Shown here: in pieces, positions 1-8,400 of the stretch
How the letters are laid out: every line of letters starts with the position of its first letter
Position numbering within the stretch: the stretch's first letter is position 1
Source of the DNA: Flavipsychrobacter sp.
Lineage (GTDB): Bacteria; Bacteroidota; Bacteroidia; Chitinophagales; Chitinophagaceae
Direction: 5' to 3'
DNA length: 64,000 nt
NCBI GenBank assembly: GCA_016786665.1
Contig: JAEUVZ010000033.1
Location: 28,231-92,230 of the forward strand
Translations under genes and position numbers: made by a program
The notes under the pieces: model-generated
Told to the model about the DNA's origin: nothing
The model's database searches: none
Seen by the model: only the letters and a program-made list of their open reading frames with translations

Positions 1-1200
1 AAAGTGGAATCCGTTTTGCCCCGTCTGCGTTATTATCTGTTCCATCCGGTCGCAAAGCAGTTGCGCCGTTATGGGCTCATATATTTTTATGTAGTCCAGC
101 GATATATCGCAGAAGGTACATTTGCCCCAGTAGCATCCATGCGCCATGGTAAGCTTGTTCCAGCGGCCATCACTCCACAGGCTGTGCATGGGGTTCACTA
201 TCTCTATGGCCGAGATATATTTGTCCAGCAGAAAGTCGCTGTAGTCAGGCGTGCCCACCTGGCCCTGCTTATAATCGCTGCATTGCTGGTTGTTAATGTA
301 AGCCACTTGTCCCTCCCGCAGCATAAAGGTTCGCTTCAGTGCGTCTTCGGTTATCTCACCCTGCACCAGTTTTACCAACTGCTCTACCGGCGCTTCGCCA
401 TCATCAAGAGTAATGAAATCAAAAAATTCAAACACCCGCGCGTCCGATAGCGAGCGCAGCTCCGTATTGGGGAAGCCTCCGCCCATTACTACTGTTACGC
501 CCGGTTGGTTTTTCCGTATCCATTGCGCGCACCGGAACGCCGCAAACAGGTTTCCCGGGAACGGCACCGAAATGGCTACCAGCTTTGGCTGCACTTCGCT
601 CATTTTTTTTGAGAGGATATTCAGCAGCAGGCGGTCTATGTAGGTGTTTTCTTTTTGCAGTTCGCTATACAATTCATCAAAGCTGTTGGCCGAGCGCCCC
701 AGCCGCTCTGCATACCGGCTGAAACCAAAATGAGGGTCCACGCACTCCACTATCAGGTCGCTCAGGTCTTCCAGGTACATGGTAGCCAGGTGCTTTGCTT
801 TGTCCTGCATACCCATGCTGCCGAATGCCCAGTTCAGGTCATCCAGTTGGGCGAACCGGCTCGCCTCCGGCAAATAGTTTCGTTTGCAGATAAGATGTGC
901 CAGGGTGGGGTCGTGCCCCTGCAGGAACGAGACCGTAGCATCTATGGTTTGTATATAGTCCTCTTTTAGGGTCAGGATGCGCCGGGCGTTATCGCTCCAT
1001 TCGCCGGCAATGGTTATCTGCGCGAACAGTTCCTGCAATCCCTCTTTGCAAAACAGGGCAAGGGTTACCTCTATGCCCAGGTCCGCCTGGTACGATGCTA
1101 TGCCCCGTGTATTCAGGAAGCCCTTCAGGTACGCCGTAGCGGGATAAGGGGTATTGAGCTGGGTGAACGGAGGTGTAAGTAAAAATACCGGCGCAGACAT
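1..1200 (-). CDS. B12-binding radical SAM protein (partial, runs off left edge)
   Basis: Reading leftward from an ATG at 1198-1200 the frame stays open for 400 codons to the window edge, so the C-terminus is missing. The N-terminus (MSAPVFLLTPPFTQLNTPY) and the following alpha/beta segment look like the cobalamin-binding fold found in front of many radical SAM enzymes. A CYWGKCTFC motif at residues 356-363 gives the CxxxCxxC triad that holds the SAM-cleaving 4Fe-4S cluster. The substrate cannot be told. The forward-strand open frames over this stretch are antisense shadows. The family call rests on the Cys triad and overall layout. Confidence 0.85.
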   Translation of the reverse strand, partial: MSAPVFLLTPPFTQLNTPYPATAYLKGFLNTRGIASYQADLGIEVTLALFCKEGLQELFAQITIAGEWSDNARRILTLKEDYIQTIDATVSFLQGHDPTLAHLICKRNYLPEASRFAQLDDLNWAFGSMGMQDKAKHLATMYLEDLSDLIVECVDPHFGFSRYAERLGRSANSFDELYSELQKENTYIDRLLLNILSKKMSEVQPKLVAISVPFPGNLFAAFRCAQWIRKNQPGVTVVMGGGFPNTELRSLSDARVFEFFDFITLDDGEAPVEQLVKLVQGEITEDALKRTFMLREGQVAYINNQQCSDYKQGQVGTPDYSDFLLDKYISAIEIVNPMHSLWSDGRWNKLTMAHGCYWGKCTFCDISLDYIKIYEPITAQLLCDRMEQIITQTGQNGFHF

Positions 1201-1305
1201 ACGGCGAAGGTACGGAAAAGCCCTTCTAGTTTGCTGCACCAGGCACGGTTACGGGAAGCGCTTGAGGGGGCTTTCCGGTGGTATATCCTTAAACATTTTC
1301 CCTAC

Positions 1306-1313
1306 TATCTTTG
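1306..1313 (+). promoter_or_regulatory. Bacteroidota -7 promoter box (TATCTTTG)
   Basis: TATCTTTG matches the Bacteroidota -7 consensus TAnnTTTG exactly and ends 19 bases before the ATG at 1333. It lies inside the longer possible reading frame that would start at 1231, which favours 1333 as the true start of the hydrolase gene. I do not see a convincing -33 TTG. Confidence 0.5.
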
Positions 1314-1332
1314 TTTCTGTAATAAATGTTGC

Positions 1333-2526
1333 ATGGCTATTCTTTACCCCTTTTCCACCATTACCCGGTATTGCCTGTTTTTGCTTCTCTTCGCAGGGGC
1401 GACTCGCGTAATTGCCCAGCCTTACCAGAACGGGCATATCAGCGTTACGTTCACAGACAGCGCCAGGAGCAATCGCTCCGTGCCTGTTGAACTATATTAT
1501 CCTGCCGACGTGGCCGGTGATAATGTACCTTTCGCCGCCGGGTTAAGCAGTGCGCCGGTTATCGCCTTCGGCCATGGCTTTGTAATGACCTATGACGCGT
1601 ACTTCAATGTGCGCGATGCCGTGGTGTCGCAAGGGTATATCATTGCATTCCCCACTACGGAGGGCTCACTGTCGCCCAGTCACCAGGAGTTTGGTGTCGA
1701 CCTGGCTTTTGTGCTCCAGCGGATACAGGCTTTGGGTGGCACTACGGGTTCCGTGTTGTTCGGTAAGGTAGATACCTTCCATTGCGTAATGGGGCACAGC
1801 ATGGGTGGCGGAGCGGCGTTCCTGGCGGCGGCCGCTGACCCGGGCATAAAGGCTATTGCCACACTGGCGCCTGCCGAAACAAGCCCCTCTGCCATTGCCG
1901 CCGCGTCGGGCATTACGGCGCCTGCGCTGGTATTTGCCGGTGCCAATGATTGCGTTACTCCTCCCGCCGACCACCAGTTGCCGATGTACAATGCCCTGGT
2001 CAGCAGTTGTAAAAAGTACATATCCATTACCGGTGGCAGCCATTGCCAGATGGCGGAAAGCAGCTTTACCTGCAGTATAGGGGAGTCTTCCTGCACGCCG
2101 CAGCCCGCCATAACACGCCCTCAGCAGCATGCGGTAATAGATGCGTACCTCGTTCCCTGGCTGGACCACCAACTAAAGTCTTCCTGTGTGCAGGGCGCCC
2201 TATTTGATAGTGCGCTGGCCGCCGACCCGGCTATTACCTACCTGGGTAATTGTGTGTTGTGCCCTTCGCTGTCGCTGGCGGAACAGCCTGTTGCCGATGC
2301 GGCAGTGGCCTATCCTAATCCTTGCGGAGCATACCTGCAGCTAAAGCTGCCGTATAGCGGGCCTGCTCAGATACGTATATGCAGCATTGATGGTCGGGAA
2401 GTAGCCGCACAAACATTTGCCGGCGGGCAGCCTATAGCCGTTTCACAACTGGCGCCCGGCGTGTATTTTTACGAAGTCGGCGCCCCGGCTATGGCGGTAT
2501 TCCGTGGCAGTTTTGTCAAGAGATAG
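1333..2526 (+). CDS. secreted alpha/beta hydrolase with type IX sorting domain
   Basis: This 397-residue protein starts with a signal peptide (hydrophobic run ending near VIAQP). The middle is an alpha/beta hydrolase of the dienelactone hydrolase/PET-hydrolase-like group: GHSMGG carries the nucleophile Ser156, Asp206 sits in GANDCVTPP, and His237 in GGSHCQ, a complete triad in the right order. Several Cys pairs suggest disulfides. The last 70 or so residues (PNPCGAYLQLKL onward, ending in a beta-rich GVYFYEV block) look like a type A Por/T9SS sorting domain, so the enzyme is probably exported through the outer membrane. Substrate unknown. An upstream in-frame start at 1231 would give an N-terminus with no signal-peptide logic. 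Confidence 0.85.
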   Translation: MAILYPFSTITRYCLFLLLFAGATRVIAQPYQNGHISVTFTDSARSNRSVPVELYYPADVAGDNVPFAAGLSSAPVIAFGHGFVMTYDAYFNVRDAVVSQGYIIAFPTTEGSLSPSHQEFGVDLAFVLQRIQALGGTTGSVLFGKVDTFHCVMGHSMGGGAAFLAAAADPGIKAIATLAPAETSPSAIAAASGITAPALVFAGANDCVTPPADHQLPMYNALVSSCKKYISITGGSHCQMAESSFTCSIGESSCTPQPAITRPQQHAVIDAYLVPWLDHQLKSSCVQGALFDSALAADPAITYLGNCVLCPSLSLAEQPVADAAVAYPNPCGAYLQLKLPYSGPAQIRICSIDGREVAAQTFAGGQPIAVSQLAPGVYFYEVGAPAMAVFRGSFVKR

Positions 2527-2756
2527 CGCACTCGCATTTGCTGGTTTTCTCTGCATTTTTCCAGTTGCTACCGATAGTATCGTCTATCCTTTACCGGATT
2601 ATCAGGGCTGCACTGCTTGCTAGTGCTCTAACAGCAATTTCCGGGTTACGCCCATCCCCATTTTTCTCCCGTTCACCGACAATATCCGCGATTTTACCTG
2701 TTTCTATTATGTATATCCGGGAAAAACGAGCTATTTTGTATGAAACACACGAAAAA

Positions 2757-3095
2757 ATGGATTCACAAAAAGTAGACATGTACCTCATGTCGCATGCAAA
2801 GTATTTCGAAAGCCACCAGATTGGCTTGGTACGCGACATGATGTTAAGAGCTGATGACAGCAAACTGTTGAACGTACAAACCGTAAGCCTAAAGGATCCC
2901 ACTACAATTCTTATCGTTTCCATCCTGGCGGGTGGATTAGGTATAGATAGGTTCATGCTGGGCGACACAGGCATGGGTATAGGAAAGCTCCTTACCTGTG
3001 GAGGGCTCGGTATCTGGACTATCGTTGACTGGTTTATGGTAATGCCGCGCGCCCGCGAGCTGAATTTCCAGAACATCAGCCGGGCATTAATGTAA
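2757..3095 (+). CDS. TM2 domain membrane protein
   Basis: The protein is 112 residues. A soluble N-terminus (MDSQKVDMYLMSHAKYF) is followed by two close transmembrane helices with the TM2 pattern: GGLGIDRFMLGDTGMGIGKL and a second helix ending WTIVDWFMV. TM2 proteins are small and of unclear function. I chose ATG 2757 because the upstream 73 in-frame codons are low-complexity and do not fit the family. It is three bases from the next gene, and four small membrane-protein genes follow each other here as a likely operon. Confidence 0.85.
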   Translation: MDSQKVDMYLMSHAKYFESHQIGLVRDMMLRADDSKLLNVQTVSLKDPTTILIVSILAGGLGIDRFMLGDTGMGIGKLLTCGGLGIWTIVDWFMVMPRARELNFQNISRALM

Positions 3096-3098
3096 CCC

Positions 3099-3518
3099 AT
3101 GATATTAAAAACCGACAAAGCAGCAAATTTCTACCTTACCGCCGGCCTGTTTCTTACTACAGGCTGGCTTTGGTTTTTATGGTCTGCTTACAGGGGTTTT
3201 GGTGGCGGCGGCAGCTTTTGCCTGTTTCGCAACGTTACCGGGCATCCTTGTCCCGCATGCGGAAGCACCCGGTCGGTACAGATGATTTTCTCCGGTAGCT
3301 GGGCCGGGGCGTTTATGCTTAATCCTCTTGGCTATGTGGTGATGGCGGGCATGCTCGTGCTGCCTGCCTGGCTGCTGACCGACCTACTCACCCGTCGAAC
3401 CTCAGCCCACAGAGCTTTCCTTGCTTTCGACAGGAAGGTGAAACAACGGCCCCTCATTCTTGTACTTATTTTATTACCTGTAATCTTGAATTGGATATGG
3501 AACCTTCTAAAGATGTAA
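3099..3518 (+). CDS. DUF2752 membrane protein
   Basis: This 139-residue protein carries the DUF2752 hallmark: a Cys-rich HPCPACGSTRS segment after the first transmembrane helix, then an NPLGYVVM helix. Two or three further hydrophobic helices follow. The family is common in Bacteroidota and usually found beside TM2 and DUF4870 proteins, as here. Its role is unknown. It starts three bases after the TM2 gene stops and overlaps the next gene by 22 bases, so the three are probably translated together. Confidence 0.88.
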   Translation: MILKTDKAANFYLTAGLFLTTGWLWFLWSAYRGFGGGGSFCLFRNVTGHPCPACGSTRSVQMIFSGSWAGAFMLNPLGYVVMAGMLVLPAWLLTDLLTRRTSAHRAFLAFDRKVKQRPLILVLILLPVILNWIWNLLKM

Positions 3519-3970
3519 CGCCTGCATTTATTGATATATCGGAGTACCGCCCCAACGAGTCGGAAATGGAAAAGGCTTCCAATAGCTATCTCATGTCGGT
3601 AGTGGCGCTGATGGTAGGTGCGCCGCTCCCCATTATCAACATGCTGGCTACATTGTTTTTCTACCTGGGCAACCGCCGCGCCACACCCTATGTAAGGTGG
3701 CATTGTATGCAGGCCCTGCTCTCGCAGGCCACTATCTTTATTATGAATGCGGTCGCCTTCGGGTGGACGATGCGTATCGTGTTTGGCGGCCTGGTGCTCA
3801 GTGATAGTTACATTGGCTATATCATTACCGCGTTAGTATTCAACATAGTGGAGTTTGCCATTACAGTGAATGCCGCCATACAGGTGCGCAAGGGCAGGCA
3901 TGTGGAGTGGCCGCTATGGGGCACCCTTACCAACGAGATTTATGGCAACCAATTACCTGTAAACAAATAA
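3497..3970 (+). CDS. DUF4870-like membrane protein
   Basis: The protein is 157 residues with an acidic soluble N-terminus and three to four transmembrane helices. The ATPYVRWHCMQALLSQ segment fits the DUF4870 pattern, in which a conserved amphipathic stretch precedes a helix. I use ATG 3497; a TTG six bases upstream is possible. It overlaps the end of the DUF2752 gene. Function unknown. Confidence 0.75.
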   Translation: MEPSKDVTPAFIDISEYRPNESEMEKASNSYLMSVVALMVGAPLPIINMLATLFFYLGNRRATPYVRWHCMQALLSQATIFIMNAVAFGWTMRIVFGGLVLSDSYIGYIITALVFNIVEFAITVNAAIQVRKGRHVEWPLWGTLTNEIYGNQLPVNK

Positions 3971-3973
3971 GCA

Positions 3974-4762
3974 ATGGGAAAGTCACTGGTGCACCTGGTT
4001 GTTTTTGTAGCGTTGTTCTTTGGCCTATGGTATGTACTGAAAGGCGTATCGTGGATGAAGACCTTCAGGATACAGGAGTTTACGGAAGAAAAGCAGGAAC
4101 AGGTAGCGGAACTGCTGCTGAAGCTGCACCGCGCTAACAAAGGAGAGGTGGATAAGCCGGAAGTAGTGGACCACATTAACCGGATAAAAGAAGTGCTGTG
4201 CCGGGAAAACGGGCTGGACGCCCAAAAGATACAGATGCACGTATTTGAAGACGATGTGGTGAATGCTTTCGCCTTACCCGGTGGCCATATAGTAGTTAAC
4301 ACCGCGCTTATCAAGTCGTGCGACAGCGCTGATATGCTGGCCGGGGTTATTGCACACGAGCTGGCCCATGTACAGTTGGCTCACGTTTCCCGCAAGCTAT
4401 CGCGGGAAATAGGAATGAGCACTATACTGATGATGTCGGGCGGGGGAGAACATCTCGGCACGCTTAAGGAGGTGTTGAGTACGCTCTCCTCGCGCAGCTT
4501 TGACCGCGATATGGAACGCGAGGCCGATAAGCAGGCGATAAAGTACATGCAGAAAGCCGGGGGTGACCCGCGACAGTTGGCCTGGTTCCTGGAAGAGCTG
4601 AGTAAGGAACAGGAAGGAATGCCCGAAGCCCTGCAATGGCTCAGTACCCATCCCGGCGGTAAAGAGCGGGTGGACTACATACTGAAAGACACTCCCAAAA
4701 CCACGTCAACAAAAGGAATCCTGGCACAGGAAGAGTGGTTAGCACTGAAAAGTGCGGTGTAG
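3974..4762 (+). CDS. M48 family zinc metalloprotease
   Basis: This 262-residue protein has one N-terminal membrane segment (residues about 5-25) and then an M48 peptidase domain. HELAH at residues 128-132 provides two zinc ligands and the general base, and the downstream DMEREADKQAI provides the third ligand Glu. It resembles the BepA/LoiP/Oma1 type with a short catalytic core, which suggests quality control of membrane or envelope proteins. It begins three bases after the DUF4870 gene and closes the membrane-protein operon. Substrates are not known. Confidence 0.9.
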   Translation: MGKSLVHLVVFVALFFGLWYVLKGVSWMKTFRIQEFTEEKQEQVAELLLKLHRANKGEVDKPEVVDHINRIKEVLCRENGLDAQKIQMHVFEDDVVNAFALPGGHIVVNTALIKSCDSADMLAGVIAHELAHVQLAHVSRKLSREIGMSTILMMSGGGEHLGTLKEVLSTLSSRSFDRDMEREADKQAIKYMQKAGGDPRQLAWFLEELSKEQEGMPEALQWLSTHPGGKERVDYILKDTPKTTSTKGILAQEEWLALKSAV

Positions 4763-4854
4763 GATATCTGATGACTTTTGTAGCTAGTATCAGATGGTGT
4801 TCACTGCGTGAAAGTAGTATTGTTAATGTCAGCGCAAACTTGCATATTTACAAT

Positions 4855-5757
4855 ATGAATCGAGCCTATAAAACCTCCATAATTATTGCTCTGTCGCTGT
4901 TTGTAAACATTTCTTCCGCTCAGAAGATAAAGTATACTGACCCCACTAATTTCTGGGAAGTAACATTTGATATGGCTGGTGATGTTTCCGGCCCTACTCC
5001 TACTTACCTCTCGTATACAGGCGACACAGTTTATAGTGGTTATCATTATTATAGAATGCAGGACTATAATTCGTTGCCATTCTGGGTTAGAGAAGATACG
5101 ATTTCCGGGAAAGTGTATTTCTCAGACTCTTTGGTGAACGGTGATAAACTGATGTTGGACTACAACCTATCAGTTGGAGATACATTACTATCATTAAGTT
5201 ACCTGAATATCTCATACCTGGATACATTCATATTGTCTGCTATAGATTCTGTTCTCATTGGTGGAGTACCACACCTGGTGCAAACTTTTGATTGTATTTC
5301 ATTGGGCACACTAATTACTTCATGGACGAAAGTAATTGAAGGTCTTGGCTGCATAGAAGGAGCACGAATGCCGATTGCCCCGCATGTAAATCCGGGGTTT
5401 ACAATTACCTGTTTTGAGAATAATGGCGGTCACCCCCTGGTTTCACCTCCTGTCTCTTTTTATTTTGACAACTTAACCAGTTGCGATATTACATCTGTAG
5501 AAGGCCTCCCTCAACCGCGCAAGTTTTCTAATGTAGTTCCTAATCCCTCTAATCGTTCCGGAGCCATCATTTTCAATGAAAACCTCACCGGCGAAATTTC
5601 CATCATCAATATCCTGGGTCAACCGGTTGTTAAGAAGCAATTAACTAACGCGAAGGAAATCCGTTTTTCAGAAATGGAACTGGTCCCTGCACTTTATCAT
5701 TATCGGATTATCGATACGGAGAAAAACGTGTACGGTAGTAGTTTCGTTTATGAATAG
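4855..5757 (+). CDS. secreted protein with T9SS C-terminal sorting domain
   Basis: The product has 300 residues. A signal peptide (MNRAYKTSIIIALSLFVNI, cleaved near SSAQ) leads into a beta-rich middle that I do not recognise. The last 80 or so residues (VVPNPSNRSG onward, with an ISIINILGQPV segment) match the type A Por secretion sorting domain. I chose ATG 4855 because it alone gives a clean signal peptide; an in-frame extension back to 4735 overlaps the M48 gene. It is likely a surface or secreted protein of unknown activity. Confidence 0.75.
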   Translation: MNRAYKTSIIIALSLFVNISSAQKIKYTDPTNFWEVTFDMAGDVSGPTPTYLSYTGDTVYSGYHYYRMQDYNSLPFWVREDTISGKVYFSDSLVNGDKLMLDYNLSVGDTLLSLSYLNISYLDTFILSAIDSVLIGGVPHLVQTFDCISLGTLITSWTKVIEGLGCIEGARMPIAPHVNPGFTITCFENNGGHPLVSPPVSFYFDNLTSCDITSVEGLPQPRKFSNVVPNPSNRSGAIIFNENLTGEISIINILGQPVVKKQLTNAKEIRFSEMELVPALYHYRIIDTEKNVYGSSFVYE

Positions 5758-5798
5758 GGCTGTTGTTGGGCCTTTACTCCTCAAATACAGTATCATAA

Positions 5799-6389
5799 CT
5801 ACTTCCCCATACACTTCTTTAAATGCCGCGTATATTCTTCAATAAAGGTGTCGCGGAGGCGTTCGTATTCTTCGGTCGTTTCAAAGTGGCGGTAGCCGGC
5901 GCGTAAGTTTTGGAGGTAGAAGTAAACGGCTACGCCATCTCCCGGAAACATTACAAACGTGCCGAGGAAGCTGCCCTTTTCAATAGATGTCCTGCTGGAG
6001 CCGTAAATGGCATATCCGTTAAATTCCAGTTTCTGAAAAGTATGTCCCTCCAACTGTGAAAAATACCGGATGTTATCCATTAGTTTCTTTTGGTCTTCTT
6101 CATATTGCCCGTCCTCCGAACGCTCTATTTTAAGGTTTACAAAGGGCACATTCTTCGGGTTGTTGTAAAGCACCCTGTATCCGTCTGAGCGGCTCACCAT
6201 TACATCGCCCGCTGCGGTAGGTACAGCTCGTTGCCGTTCAAAACCTTCCGGCAGGCGGTCTGTTTTATCTTTCGTTAGTCCGGTAGCATCATTAAAGGAA
6301 AGGTAGCAGTCTGATACCACGCTTTTTTGAGCAAATGAGGGAGCTATGAGGGCAAGGGTCAAGCCCAGGGTTAGGAAGAGGTTTCTCAT
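5799..6389 (-). CDS. exported protein of unknown function
   Basis: This 196-residue protein has a signal peptide (MRNLFLTLGLTLALIAPSFA, cleaved before QKSVV). The mature part is charged, with no membrane segment and no motif I recognise; it contains two Cys (SDCYLSF and the C-terminal KKCMGK) that could pair. I chose the ATG at 6389 because the 12 extra upstream residues would spoil the signal peptide. It is transcribed in the same direction as the App1-like gene upstream, 16 bases away, and may be in its operon. Confidence 0.65.
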   Translation of the reverse strand: MRNLFLTLGLTLALIAPSFAQKSVVSDCYLSFNDATGLTKDKTDRLPEGFERQRAVPTAAGDVMVSRSDGYRVLYNNPKNVPFVNLKIERSEDGQYEEDQKKLMDNIRYFSQLEGHTFQKLEFNGYAIYGSSRTSIEKGSFLGTFVMFPGDGVAVYFYLQNLRAGYRHFETTEEYERLRDTFIEEYTRHLKKCMGK

Positions 6390-6405
6390 TACATGAAGAT
6401 ACACG

Positions 6406-7470
6406 TTATGGTGTAATATCCTCATTCACCAACCCCATCTTCCTGGAGTGTTCTATGGCTGTATGGCTGTGTGTATGGTAGCATATTTCCACTCCCAGGT
6501 TTTTAATAGCTGCTTCGTACCGTCGGCCGGAGGGGAGGTTGGCTTTGTTCACATGCCGCAGGTAAATACATACTATACGCCCCGGGAAGTCGCGCACTAC
6601 CTTGTGGTATATTTCCGGGTCTTTCTGGCTGTCGTCGCCCAGTAGTATAAACTTCCGTTCCGGGTACTTTGTCAGCAGGCGGGCTATCCGCAGGTATTTG
6701 CTTTCGTGTTTGTTTTGCCCGGTAGCCAGTATCTCGTCTATTTCTTTCAGTTCATTAAGGAGGTATATGCCCTGGGGCATCTCGTAGCTGTCAGAGAAAT
6801 CACGGATATAGTCGTAGAGGTTCCATTCACTGCTTGATACAAAGAAGAAAGGCCGCGGTTTACCGTTGTCGCCCCTTGCCAGCAGCCGGTAGTGTTCCAC
6901 CACATTGCTGAAGGGCATACGGGTACGGGCGTTCTTGGTGAGCAATACATACAACCGCTTCCGCAGGTCGGAGGAGTGCGACACCAGGAATGTATCGTCT
7001 ATATCGGAGATGATACCATATTTAGTAGGTTCCGGTACCATTATTTTGCCTTCGCCATATACGCCGGTGTACTTGCGGTGCAGGAATTTTACACGTACGG
7101 TATGCCAACCCGGCTCCGGTAGCTGACTGGGCTCAAACTCAAAACGGAAAAATCCCTTTTCGTCGGTAATGGTTGTCAGTCCGTATCCGTCCAGTTCTAC
7201 TACCGCGTGGCGGAAAGGTTTCACCATAAAGAGGCGCAGCAGCGACAGGGAATTGTGCAATACGCGGCTGGAAAATTTGTCTTCACGGAAGGGGGATACC
7301 TTAAATACATGCCCGAAAACCTCCATTTTGTGCGCATCGCCAAACCCATGATACACCTTCACGGTAGGGCGAACATTAAGCCGGAAGGCACGGTAGAGCC
7401 ATTGGCTCCATTTTTTTATGGGTGTGCTGGGTACTGACTGCAGAGCTGTGGTATGTGCCATAACGACCAT
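6406..7470 (-). CDS. App1-like phosphatidate phosphatase (DUF2183)
   Basis: The protein is 354 residues. The N-terminal third is a beta-sandwich-like region, followed by a HAD-type domain beginning at ISDIDDTFLVS, the DxDxT catalytic motif. FILLGDDSQKDPEIY near the C-terminus gives the late HAD acidic motif. This layout is that of App1/DUF2183, a family in which yeast App1 dephosphorylates phosphatidic acid. It is divergent from a diacylglycerol-kinase-like gene 15 bases away. That places enzymes that would make and remove phosphatidate side by side, an inference from family names. The start could also be the ATG nine bases downstream. Confidence 0.85.
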   Translation of the reverse strand: MVVMAHTTALQSVPSTPIKKWSQWLYRAFRLNVRPTVKVYHGFGDAHKMEVFGHVFKVSPFREDKFSSRVLHNSLSLLRLFMVKPFRHAVVELDGYGLTTITDEKGFFRFEFEPSQLPEPGWHTVRVKFLHRKYTGVYGEGKIMVPEPTKYGIISDIDDTFLVSHSSDLRKRLYVLLTKNARTRMPFSNVVEHYRLLARGDNGKPRPFFFVSSSEWNLYDYIRDFSDSYEMPQGIYLLNELKEIDEILATGQNKHESKYLRIARLLTKYPERKFILLGDDSQKDPEIYHKVVRDFPGRIVCIYLRHVNKANLPSGRRYEAAIKNLGVEICYHTHSHTAIEHSRKMGLVNEDITP

Positions 7471-7485
7471 TTATCTTAAAAGAAT

Positions 7486-8379
7486 ATGCCAATGAGCACA
7501 CCACTGCGTTTTTTATTCCTTGTCAATCCCGTTTCCGGAGGTAACGATAAGGAGGAACTGGTTACGGAAATAACGCAGTTTTTCTCGGAACGGGGCTTTG
7601 TTACCCGTTTTCACTACCTGGATGGTGAAACCGATCACCCGGTGCTCCGGGAGATGGTGGAGCACTGGAAACCGGACCGCGTGGTGGCGGTAGGCGGTGA
7701 TGGCACCCTGAAGCTGGCGGCAGAGTTGTTGAAAGGTTCCCACATCCCGGTGGGGCTTATTCCTGCCGGTTCGGCCAATGGCATGGCGCGGGAACTGAAC
7801 ATTCCGTCCTCCCCGGCAGAATGCATGGAGCTGATAGCGCAGGGCAACGTGGCGCCGCTGGATGTGGTGATGATAAACGGAACAGAGCTGAGCCTGCATT
7901 TGTCGGATATAGGTTTCAACGCACAATTGGTGCGCGAGTTTGAAAAGAGCGATGGAAGGGGTAAGTGGGCCTATCTGCGCCATGTATTCGGTGTGTTGCT
8001 GCGCAAGAAGCAACTGAAAGTGCGCATACGTATAGGGAACAAAGAGTATCGGCGCAGGGCGTTCATGATAGTGATAGCTAATTCCCGCATGTACGGAACC
8101 GGCGCTATGATCAATCCGGAGGGCGACCTTTCGGATGGTGAAATGGAGATAGTGGTCCTTCGTAAGATATCGCTTTGGGAGCTGGGCAAGATGTTCCTGA
8201 AATACCGCCATTTCAATCCCCGGAAAACCGAGATTCTGAAGTGCAGGGAAGTAAAAATTGTATCCGCACGCGATGCCTATTTCCAGGTAGACGGTGAGTA
8301 CCAGGGCAAAACGCGCGAGTTGACCGCACACGTAGAGCGGCACGCGCTCCACATGTTGCTTCCCCTCCCGCAAGACTAG
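7486..8379 (+). CDS. diacylglycerol kinase family lipid kinase
   Basis: This 297-residue protein has the DAGK catalytic fold: NPVSGG near the N-terminus, the nucleotide loop AVGGDGTLKLAA around residue 70, and IPAGSANGMARELNIP, the conserved substrate-loop motif. The C-terminal half is the beta-rich domain shared with YegS and DgkB. It probably phosphorylates a lipid; diacylglycerol and sphingoid bases cannot be told apart from the sequence. It is divergent from the App1-like phosphatase. Confidence 0.9.
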   Translation: MPMSTPLRFLFLVNPVSGGNDKEELVTEITQFFSERGFVTRFHYLDGETDHPVLREMVEHWKPDRVVAVGGDGTLKLAAELLKGSHIPVGLIPAGSANGMARELNIPSSPAECMELIAQGNVAPLDVVMINGTELSLHLSDIGFNAQLVREFEKSDGRGKWAYLRHVFGVLLRKKQLKVRIRIGNKEYRRRAFMIVIANSRMYGTGAMINPEGDLSDGEMEIVVLRKISLWELGKMFLKYRHFNPRKTEILKCREVKIVSARDAYFQVDGEYQGKTRELTAHVERHALHMLLPLPQD

Positions 8380-8400
8380 GAGGCTTGCGGGAGCAGGGTG

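Noticed and set aside
4..969. Forward open frames of 76-148 codons at the left end
   Set aside because: They are antisense to an unbroken 400-codon minus-strand radical SAM gene with a clear CxxxCxxC motif.
1231..1332. Longer start for the secreted hydrolase
   Set aside because: It would place the TATCTTTG promoter box inside the gene and bury the signal peptide.
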